This document shows positions 58,342 through 64,000 of a stretch of 64,000 nucleotides of DNA, piece by piece. Below the pieces are notes generated by a model. It was not told the DNA's origin. It did not search any database and was given only the letters and a program-made list of their open reading frames with translations. Position numbers and translations under genes: made by a program. Numbering within the stretch: position 1 is the stretch's first letter; each line of letters opens with the position of its first letter. Source of the DNA: Bacillus pumilus (lineage in GTDB: Bacteria; Bacillota; Bacilli; Bacillales; Bacillaceae); NCBI GenBank assembly GCA_001938995.1, contig MKZN01000010.1:62001-126000 (forward strand), in the 5' to 3' direction.

Positions 58342-58881
58342 TTAGCTCGCTTTTTCTTCGCAATGAGAGAGCGGCATGTGTTTAGACCAAAAGAACGGTT
58401 GTGCAGATGAGCTAAATCCTTTAGGATAGTAAATTTTAAATGCATAGATCCCCTTCGTTTTTGCTTTAGCAGTCGTTACGATCGTCGACTCGTTTTGTAA
58501 TACGGGTCGTATTGATCCCTTTTCAAGGATATGACCATCTTGTAATGGCATCTGATCGCTTGCCAGCTTGTGAAATTCCCACATCCATTCAGAATGTGTC
58601 ATAGAATCTCCAACGTTTTGAAGGGTCATGCTTAGCTTTTGCGGTGCACAAACTGTCCCCTTGATTGTGGTTTGATCTATGAGTGTCAAATGGCTTTTAT
58701 CCCATTTCTTCGCCTGACAATTCTCATCTGTCTGCTCAAAATTTCCACATGCCTTCATCACAAAGTTTGATATCTCGACATCATGAAAAGAAGCATTTGT
58801 ATACGTTGTTAAATGAGACATGGAAATAATGCAAATGGCACAAAAGAGTACAAAGAGTAATTGTTTCATAGACCTTTTCAA
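58342..58881 (-). CDS. tapA: TasA assembly/anchoring protein TapA (short form)
   Basis: 179 residues, shorter than the 253 I recall for B. subtilis TapA; the C-terminal disordered region is missing. Signal peptide to about residue 28, then a Cys-containing domain (MKACGNFEQTDENCQAKKW). First gene of tapA-sipW-tasA; promoter flanked by SinR-type palindromes. Confidence 0.92.
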   Translation of the reverse strand: MKRSMKQLLFVLFCAICIISMSHLTTYTNASFHDVEISNFVMKACGNFEQTDENCQAKKWDKSHLTLIDQTTIKGTVCAPQKLSMTLQNVGDSMTHSEWMWEFHKLASDQMPLQDGHILEKGSIRPVLQNESTIVTTAKAKTKGIYAFKIYYPKGFSSSAQPFFWSKHMPLSHCEEKAS

Positions 58882-58895
58882 CTCCTTGAACGATT

Positions 58896-58911
58896 GTTCT
58901 TTAAAGAGAAC
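58896..58911 (-). promoter_or_regulatory. SinR operator 1 in the tapA leader
   Basis: Inverted pair GTTCTTT and AAGAGAAC, two head-to-head copies of the SinR box GTTCTYT, between the tapA -10 and start codon. Confidence 0.7.
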
Positions 58912-58921
58912 GATTAAATTC

Positions 58922-58949
58922 AGTATAAGGAAATACCCATAAAAACCAA
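58922..58949 (-). promoter_or_regulatory. tapA promoter
   Basis: TTGGTT (58944-58949), 16-bp spacer, TATACT (58922-58927) on the minus strand, about 40 bp before tapA. Confidence 0.5.
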
Positions 58950-58970
58950 AACGCCAAATTAGTCCAATTT

Positions 58971-58986
58971 GTTCTTAAACAAGAAC
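58971..58986 (-). promoter_or_regulatory. SinR operator 2 upstream of the tapA promoter
   Basis: Inverted pair GTTCTT and AAGAAC separated by AAAC, 22 bp upstream of the -35. With operator 1 it brackets the promoter. Confidence 0.65.
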
Positions 58987-59121
58987 TATTGCGAGAAAAT
59001 TCTTCCATTTTCTCATTCTTTCGCCATATTCAATATTTTTTTCCGTGTCATTTGTACTTATTAAAAATTTACATAAAAGTGTAGGAATTGGTCAGGATAA
59101 TAACTGTTGAGGTGATGTTAA

Positions 59122-59451
59122 GTGACACTGAGGAAAATATGTATCATCTTCACCATACTGACAGGCGTGATGATACAGGACGTAAACGTTTTAGATGCGA
59201 CGGTATTGGCTTCAAACGCAGATCAATGGGAAAATCGAGCGGTCAAAGAAGCAAAAAAAAGGTATCCACTGGCTCATGTCTTATTTAAACAAAAAGTATG
59301 GGACCGACATCGGGAGAAAGAATCTGTGAAACAGTATCATATTACGTTAAAAGATCATGCAAAAGAATTCGGGGTATTTGTGACCATTTCCTATAACCCC
59401 CAATCAAACAAAATCAATAAAGTCATTGTTGTTGAAGAATATAGTTCATGA
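59122..59451 (+). CDS. yqzG: DUF3889 secreted protein YqzG
   Basis: 109 residues from a GTG 5 bp after GAGGTGAT. N-terminal hydrophobic signal (about 6-22), then the DUF3889 domain (RYPLAHVLFKQKVWDRHREKE). Function unknown; between tapA and yqzE as in B. subtilis. A bidirectional terminator follows. Confidence 0.85.
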   Translation: MTLRKICIIFTILTGVMIQDVNVLDATVLASNADQWENRAVKEAKKRYPLAHVLFKQKVWDRHREKESVKQYHITLKDHAKEFGVFVTISYNPQSNKINKVIVVEEYSS

Positions 59452-59460
59452 CATGAAAAA

Positions 59461-59480
59461 AAACCGCCTGCTGGCGGCTT
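59461..59480. terminator. Bidirectional terminator between yqzG and yqzE
   Basis: AAACCGCC (59461-59468) and GGCGGCTT (59473-59480) with A8 before and T4 after. Confidence 0.85.
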
Positions 59481-59675
59481 TTACTTATGTCGATCTCGAT
59501 GATGTTTTTTGAACATCATCGAAAAACCAAAAGGTAGAACACCAAACATACGCTGTGAAAGTGGCGGTTTTGTCTCCATTTTCTCCTGCTTATGTTCTTT
59601 CCGCTCGTCACGGGGTGTATTCATATACTTGATGATTTCCTGGGTCATATATTTCACATAGTCATTTGTTTTCAA
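59481..59675 (-). CDS. yqzE: YqzE family protein
   Basis: 64 residues from a TTG start (59675), 7 bp after AGAGGTGA; an ATG 54 nt upstream gives an unsupported extension. [20 protein letters not shown] is the family start. Last gene of the comG cluster; function unknown. Confidence 0.85.
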   Translation of the reverse strand: MKTNDYVKYMTQEIIKYMNTPRDERKEHKQEKMETKPPLSQRMFGVLPFGFSMMFKKHHRDRHK

Positions 59676-59732
59676 CGAACGCTCACCTCTTCTTTCAAGT
59701 GTTACCACGTAGAGTATGATTTTATACACTCT

Positions 59733-60119
59733 CTATTTTGAGAGCGTCGCCCATTGTAGGATTTCTTTTGTCTGCGTATCCATTGTGAGTTCCCGTTGAT
59801 CAGCTAAGCCATCTTTTGTTTTGACACTGATCAGAACCCGGATCGTCTTTTTCTTTTGATCACACTTGAGTAGTTTGAGTTTCACACGCCCTTCCTCGGT
59901 TTCTACTAGATCATTGTAGTGATTACACTTAGGATGTATATTCTTGCTGACTTCCATGACACCGCTCCTCATTAAATGCTGTTTTTTGTAAAAGGAAATG
60001 GTGAGGTCTGCACTTGCAAGCTCTTTTTGCAACCCAATTGTCATTGAACCTAGAATCAAAAGAAAAAACAGAATGGTCGCTAGTACATGAGGATAGATAA
60101 ACCCTTTTTCATTTTTCAC
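59733..60119 (-). CDS. comGG: Competence pseudopilus protein ComGG
   Basis: 128 residues, hydrophobic N-terminus EKGFIYPHVLATILFFLL lacking a consensus prepilin site, and a soluble domain. Ends TKEILQWATLSK, close to B. subtilis KKLLRWTE. Overlaps comGF by 4 nt. Confidence 0.88.
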   Translation of the reverse strand: MKNEKGFIYPHVLATILFFLLILGSMTIGLQKELASADLTISFYKKQHLMRSGVMEVSKNIHPKCNHYNDLVETEEGRVKLKLLKCDQKKKTIRVLISVKTKDGLADQRELTMDTQTKEILQWATLSK

Positions 60120-60568
60120 GATTTAGGAGTCACTCCTTTATATGTGAAAAGGATGGCTTCATGTATTTTGCCTGATAAATCTGTGACTTCTAATAAGGTT
60201 GTGTGCTGATCAGTCTTCACGCGAAGACGTTTGACCTTTTGCAATAGCGGGACATGACCCGAGTGGTCTATCCGTTTTCGAATCATATCTTGATAGGACT
60301 CAATCGTCACAACTTGCCCTTGCTCACGAATAAATTCTAACACTCCCCCTTTTTTCACCGTTCTAACAGCCAAAGCACGGTTTAAGTCCTCTTCTAATTG
60401 CTGCACCGTTTGCTTCCATTCCATTTGTGAAAATTGGTGATATCCATCAAATGAATTGGCTTTTTCTGCAATTGAAAAAATGAACACACAGCCAAAGGCG
60501 AGAAATACAAAAAGCTGCAAGTGCCATAATGCTTGAACAAGTGTGAATCCTTGTTCATTACTCAACAT
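60116..60568 (-). CDS. comGF: Competence minor pseudopilin ComGF
   Basis: 150 residues from ATG 60568, inside the 3' end of comGE, with no strong Shine-Dalgarno, so probably translated by coupling. N-terminus EQGFTLVQAL resembles a prepilin leader. YQDMIRKRIDHSGHVPLL matches B. subtilis ComGF. Confidence 0.87.
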   Translation of the reverse strand: MLSNEQGFTLVQALWHLQLFVFLAFGCVFIFSIAEKANSFDGYHQFSQMEWKQTVQQLEEDLNRALAVRTVKKGGVLEFIREQGQVVTIESYQDMIRKRIDHSGHVPLLQKVKRLRVKTDQHTTLLEVTDLSGKIHEAILFTYKGVTPKS

Positions 60569-60869
60569 AACGAAAGCAGATGGTTTGTTGTCTTTGTGAT
60601 TTGTATAATACACAGCCCTTCTGCTTACTCCACGTGACTTCATAGACGATTCCGCCTCTTTTCATTTTGACTGATTGTCTTTTTCCTTCTATGAAAGCTA
60701 CATTCATTTGTTCATGTAACACTTGGTAAGCTTCTAGTTTTGCACTTAATTCTTTTTTTTCCATCAACAGATGCTCATAGGTTGGTATTAACATAAGCGC
60801 CGCGAAAATGAAGATATGACAGGAAAACAGCATTTCAATCGTACTAAACCCTCTACTGTTTCTGAACAT
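60558..60869 (-). CDS. comGE: Competence minor pseudopilin ComGE
   Basis: 103 residues, prepilin-like SRGFSTIEMLFSC and an N-terminal hydrophobic helix. It overlaps comGD by 17 nt and comGF by 11 nt. Confidence 0.88.
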   Translation of the reverse strand: MFRNSRGFSTIEMLFSCHIFIFAALMLIPTYEHLLMEKKELSAKLEAYQVLHEQMNVAFIEGKRQSVKMKRGGIVYEVTWSKQKGCVLYKSQRQQTICFRYVE

Positions 60870-61302
60870 GGATTCGTCCGCTCCCTAAATAAACAGTCAG
60901 CTTATATATTTGACGACCAAATTGAAAAATGAGAGATCCTCCGCTGCTTGGATGACCATTTGCATTAAATTGAATGGTCTGTTGAAACGTGGATTGTTTG
61001 ATGATTCCTTTTTTATGTTGATAAGTAGTTACAATACGAGCATCCTGCTGATTGATCACGTGATAGGATATATTTGGTGAATCATCAAACTCAACATTCA
61101 CTCGTGCTTTTTTAACAAATGCTGTATAAGAAGCCAATTGGATATCCTGTTTGATGATGTTCACCTGTCTTTTTGCTTCAACACTTTCTAAAACGGTTGG
61201 AACCTTCCCTACGACAACTGACAAAAGAATAGACAAAACGAGAAGGATCAAGAGTTGCTCTATGAGCGTAAAGCCCTTATCGTGGGTAATGAACCTATTC
61301 AT
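60853..61302 (-). CDS. comGD: Competence pseudopilin ComGD
   Basis: 149 residues. Prepilin cleavage motif KGFTLIEQLLIL with Glu at +5, processed by ComC. Overlaps comGC by 8 nt. Confidence 0.92.
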   Translation of the reverse strand: MNRFITHDKGFTLIEQLLILLVLSILLSVVVGKVPTVLESVEAKRQVNIIKQDIQLASYTAFVKKARVNVEFDDSPNISYHVINQQDARIVTTYQHKKGIIKQSTFQQTIQFNANGHPSSGGSLIFQFGRQIYKLTVYLGSGRIHVQKQ

Positions 61303-61588
61303 GTTTCACGTCGCCATTTTGAATAACAATAGCCTTTCCATTAGGACAAGTTAAACCCTTTTTGACATAACCTTCTTTTTCTAGTTCTGCCAATGTAGGC
61401 GTCTTGCCATCATGCTCTAATTCATAAGCCATCACTTGTGTAGTGACCATCGATTTTAGTCCTTCACAGCCCTTTGCCTGTATGCTTTGGTGATGACGTG
61501 TGATATTCGGAATCGTGATAAGTAACAAAATCGAAATCACGAGCATTACAATTAACATTTCTAACAGTGTAAAACCTTTATCATTCAT
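61295..61588 (-). CDS. comGC: Major competence pseudopilin ComGC
   Basis: 97 residues from ATG 61588 behind GGAGG; a 23-codon upstream extension is rejected. Prepilin motif KGFTLLEMLIVMLVIS and two Cys (CEGLK, LTCPNG) for the stabilising disulfide. It builds the transformation pilus. Confidence 0.95.
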   Translation of the reverse strand: MNDKGFTLLEMLIVMLVISILLLITIPNITRHHQSIQAKGCEGLKSMVTTQVMAYELEHDGKTPTLAELEKEGYVKKGLTCPNGKAIVIQNGDVKHE

Positions 61589-61604
61589 ATCTCCGCCCTC
61601 CTTC

Positions 61605-62645
61605 TCACACCTGTTCCATAAGTTGATACATTGGTAATAGAATTGATAAATATACAATGAGGATAAGGAACGCTGTCAAACCATAAATCATTGGCTGCAA
61701 CCATGAAATCCATTTTTCGATTTTCAGCTCCGCATTCTCTAATAAAAACTGACTATATGTGTACATTTCTCTCGCTAACATACCGCTTGCTTCACCGTGC
61801 TTGATCACAGCTGCGAAATGTTTTTCGAAGAAAGGAGACTGGCCTACTTGATTTTCCATGCTCTCTCCTTTTCTTAAATCTTGGATCATTTGTTCAGAGA
61901 TCTCTTGTAGAAAGGGTAAATAACTTTGCTGTTTGAACGCTTGCAAACTTTCGTATATGGATAATCCAGCTTGAAGAAGTCCACTTAGTTGAAGGGAAAA
62001 TAGATAAGTATGCATTTGCTGCATCCCTTTATATATGAATGGCAGACGGCTCATCATTTTCAGTTTCTCAAGGGTCGATTTTTTCTGAAAGAAGACAACA
62101 TAATATCCAGTGAGACCAATACACAAAATGCCTGTCCCCAAAAGAACAAAATGAAGAAATTGAAAGAGAGCAAACATCCCTTGGATCAGCCACGAGGCAC
62201 GGGTATCCATCGATGAATATAATAGAGAAAATTGAGGAATGATCATTTTCTGTACAAGTATCAGCACAATAACCACCGTAAACATGAGAAAAGCTGGATA
62301 TCGTAACATGCGCTTGAACGTGTCTATTTGCTGTTGTTTTTTTTCTAAAAAACGTGAACTTTGTTCTAAAGCACGTGATAAACTCCCATGTTTCTCTGAA
62401 AAACAGAGAATGGCTATGACTTCTCTTTGAAAGTGGAGCCTTTCCAACACAAGATAAAAAGGTTCGCCCTCAATTAACCACTGCATGCCCTTTGTTATGA
62501 GTTGCTGTTGTTTCTTTGTTAGCTGAATATTTACCATCGTTAACGCCTCGATCAATGTATAACCAGCTTGAATCAATTGAGCCAGTTTCGATAAAAATTC
62601 AGCTTGTTCCTTTTTAGACCAAGCTTTAAAGGTTCGCTTCTTCAT
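61605..62645 (-). CDS. comGB: Competence pilus assembly membrane protein ComGB
   Basis: 346 residues, GspF/PilC family: two repeats of a helical cytoplasmic domain, with three membrane segments (about 115-135, 165-190, 320-340). Overlaps comGA by 20 nt. Confidence 0.94.
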   Translation of the reverse strand: MKKRTFKAWSKKEQAEFLSKLAQLIQAGYTLIEALTMVNIQLTKKQQQLITKGMQWLIEGEPFYLVLERLHFQREVIAILCFSEKHGSLSRALEQSSRFLEKKQQQIDTFKRMLRYPAFLMFTVVIVLILVQKMIIPQFSLLYSSMDTRASWLIQGMFALFQFLHFVLLGTGILCIGLTGYYVVFFQKKSTLEKLKMMSRLPFIYKGMQQMHTYLFSLQLSGLLQAGLSIYESLQAFKQQSYLPFLQEISEQMIQDLRKGESMENQVGQSPFFEKHFAAVIKHGEASGMLAREMYTYSQFLLENAELKIEKWISWLQPMIYGLTAFLILIVYLSILLPMYQLMEQV

Positions 62646-63696
62646 AAACCCAGCGATGATAAGTGTTTTTCGATAGATAGCCTAGTGCCACTCCTTTGCG
62701 AATTAATCTTTGCAGTGTTTCATATGACGAATGAGCGTATTCTCCTTTTGCTTCCTTTATACACGCATCAAGCTCTTTTCCATATAACAGTTCAAATACA
62801 TTTGTACGTCTGACCGATCGATTTAACTTACAGTAAAGCTGACATGTTTCCCCGCAAAAAGGACATGTCAGTTCGATTAAACGCTGCGCAGCAATCGCTA
62901 CCATTGTTTGTTCTAGTTCATTCATCGTCACACCAAATTCAAGCAACCGATAAAGGGCACCTTTTGCATTTTTCGCATGCAAGGTACTCATCACTAAATG
63001 TCCTGTCAGAGCCGCTCTAATTGCGGTTCTTGCTGTTTCAGCATCTCTTATTTCCCCTAATACAATCATATCTGGGTCATGTCTCAAAATGGCACGTAAT
63101 CCTGCCGCATACGTAATGCCAGCTTTTTCATTTACTTGTACTTGCAGCACGTCTTCATTTCTTGTTTCCACTGGATCTTCAAGCGTAATGATATTTCGGT
63201 TAAAATGTTTTTTTGCAAATTGGATCAATGAGTAAAGTGTTGTGGTTTTTCCTGAATTTGTTGGGCCAGTAAATAAAATGAGGCCATGTGAATGATTGAG
63301 GAACGATAATAATTTCGTTGAAGCTTTCGGGAACAAAGACAAGTGTTTTGTGTGCGGCACATGATCCTGTGGCAAAATTCTGATGACCAAACTTTCGTCA
63401 TACACAGTTGGCAATGTCGACATCCGAACATACACGCGTCCATTCGCCAACATAATGGCTAATGACCCATTTTGGGGTCTTCTTTTTTCACCGATATCCA
63501 TGGATGATAAAAATTTAAAATGAGCAATTAATCGTTCCCCACGCTTTTTATCAATGGTACGCTGCTGAATGAGATCTGAATCTACCCTAAAAGAAACCGA
63601 AGCCTCCTTTTCTCTCGGGACAATATGCACATCAGATGCTCTCATGCGGCATGCTTCTTCTAGAAGCTCTTGCGCTAAATATTCAATACCATACAA
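62626..63696 (-). CDS. comGA: Competence pilus ATPase ComGA
   Basis: 356 residues from TTG 63696, 6 bp after GGAGTG; this start aligns with B. subtilis ComGA, whereas the GTG 9 nt upstream lies within the Shine-Dalgarno. Walker A GPTNSGKTTT, Asp box TLEDPVE, Walker B MIVLGEIRDAETA and a Cys4 cluster CPFC...C. Powers pseudopilus assembly. A sigma-A promoter and possible ComK site lie upstream. Confidence 0.95.
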   Translation of the reverse strand: MYGIEYLAQELLEEACRMRASDVHIVPREKEASVSFRVDSDLIQQRTIDKKRGERLIAHFKFLSSMDIGEKRRPQNGSLAIMLANGRVYVRMSTLPTVYDESLVIRILPQDHVPHTKHLSLFPKASTKLLSFLNHSHGLILFTGPTNSGKTTTLYSLIQFAKKHFNRNIITLEDPVETRNEDVLQVQVNEKAGITYAAGLRAILRHDPDMIVLGEIRDAETARTAIRAALTGHLVMSTLHAKNAKGALYRLLEFGVTMNELEQTMVAIAAQRLIELTCPFCGETCQLYCKLNRSVRRTNVFELLYGKELDACIKEAKGEYAHSSYETLQRLIRKGVALGYLSKNTYHRWVYEEANL

Positions 63697-63721
63697 GTGG
63701 TTCACTCCTTTCCCTGACCAT

Positions 63722-63750
63722 ATTGTATGGTGAAGGAACCTTCATGACAA
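63722..63750 (-). promoter_or_regulatory. comG operon promoter
   Basis: TTGTCA (63745-63750), 17 bp, TACAAT (63722-63727) on the minus strand, 26 bp before the comGA start. Confidence 0.75.
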
Positions 63751-63756
63751 AAGCGT

Positions 63757-63800
63757 ATTAGATGATTTTATAGATTCATGAAGCGTTAAAATGACGAATG
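63757..63800 (-). promoter_or_regulatory. Possible ComK K-box
   Basis: Two degenerate AT-boxes (A4-N5-T4): AAAATCATCTAAT (63757-63769) and CATTCGTCATTTT (63788-63800), 18 bp apart, one of the spacings known for ComK. They end 6 bp upstream of the -35. Confidence 0.35.
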
Positions 63801-63840
63801 TACGATGTATTTCATTGAATTTGACAAAATATCAAATCAA

Positions 63841-63869
63841 AAAACCTGACTTTTACAAGTACAGGTTTT
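63841..63869 (-). terminator. Terminator of the rsbR paralogue
   Basis: AAAACCTG and CAGGTTTT arms with a 13-nt loop, followed by TT on the minus strand, right after the stop at 63873. Confidence 0.7.
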
Positions 63870-63872
63870 CGA

Positions 63873-64000
63873 TCATGTCACTTCTTGCTGCTGCTCTTCA
63901 AAGATACGGAATCCTCTTCTTTCTAAAGCTTTCGCAAGGCTATGTTCAGTATTTACTTGTGAGAAATCAATGCCAAGTTTCACAACGGTTTGAGCAATTT
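63873..64000 (-). CDS. rsbRD: C-terminal end of an RsbR-type stressosome protein (STAS domain)
   Basis: Only 41 codons are inside the window. IAQTVVKLGIDFSQVNTEHSLAKALE matches the last helix of the STAS domain in RsbR paralogues (AQTIVNLGIDLSQV in RsbRA). In B. subtilis the nearby member is YqhA (RsbRD). Together with Prli42, the window carries two stressosome parts. Which paralogue it is needs the remaining sequence. Confidence 0.65.
   Translation of the reverse strand, partial: IAQTVVKLGIDFSQVNTEHSLAKALERRGFRIFEEQQQEVT

Noticed and set aside
1..64000. CRISPR arrays, IS elements, prophage or tRNA clusters
   Set aside because: No regular direct repeats with spacers, transposase-like frames, integrase or tRNA cloverleafs were seen.

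Overview
The window is a chromosomal segment of a low-GC, spore-forming, competent Bacillus. Gene order follows the B. subtilis 168 stretch from yqjE to yqhA almost gene for gene (art, bkd, spo0A-spoIVB-recN, dxs-xse-folD, accBC-spoIIIA, gcv, sin-tasA, comG). Small departures (no bmr/bmrR beside bmrU, a rap-phr pair beside spo0A, a 179-residue TapA, no yqhB/yqxL between comGA and the rsbR paralogue) point to the B. pumilus/safensis/altitudinis group. That placement is inferred from remembered homologues, not from a search. No rRNA, tRNA, IS element, prophage or CRISPR array was seen.

Layout. 1-4.3 kb: yqjE (cut by the window edge), the yqjD/yqjC acyl-CoA carboxylase and epimerase, a 30-codon Prli42 gene, a YkuD-type L,D-transpeptidase and yqjA. 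4.4-6.7 kb: artPQR amino-acid ABC importer with an ARG-box-like operator. 6.9-8.7 kb: brxB, bmrU and an unknown membrane protein. 8.8-18.8 kb: branched-chain keto-acid operon ptb-bcd-buk-lpdV-bkdAA-bkdAB-bkdB behind a textbook sigma-54 promoter, with its activator bkdR. 19-20 kb: yqzF, yqiK. 20.1-21.3 kb: rap-phr. 21.7-24.1 kb: spo0A (frameshifted here) and spoIVB. 24.3-33.4 kb: recN, ahrC, yqxC, dxs, ispA, xseB, xseA, folD, nusB. 33.6-35.9 kb: yqhY and accBC. 36-41.7 kb: the spoIIIA operon and yqhV. 41.8-49.1 kb: efp, yqhT, aroQ, yqhRQPO, mntR, lipM, yqhL. 49.1-53.3 kb: gcvT-gcvPA-gcvPB under a tandem glycine riboswitch. 53.6-56.1 kb: yqhH, yqhG. 56.3-58.9 kb: sinI-sinR and the divergent matrix operon tapA-sipW-tasA. 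59-63.7 kb: yqzG, yqzE and the comG competence pseudopilus operon. 63.9-64 kb: end of an rsbR paralogue.

Many genes here form one developmental circuit. Rap/Phr acts on phosphorelay or competence regulators, Spo0A~P switches on sinI, SinI relieves SinR, and SinR represses tapA-sipW-tasA; SpoIVB and SpoIIIA act later, at engulfment. Two lesions hit this circuit. spo0A has lost one A from a run of A's after codon 95, and the position where spoIIIAD should start reads TTA rather than a usable start codon. Either the strain is sporulation-defective or these are base-call errors; the raw reads would decide.

Other points: two matching TGCAA-N4-TTGCA palindromes on either side of bkdR (probable BkdR sites), paired SinR-type palindromes around the tapA promoter, a predicted Phr pentapeptide IRAIT, and a Rap protein with Arg where Spo0F phosphatases usually carry a catalytic Gln.
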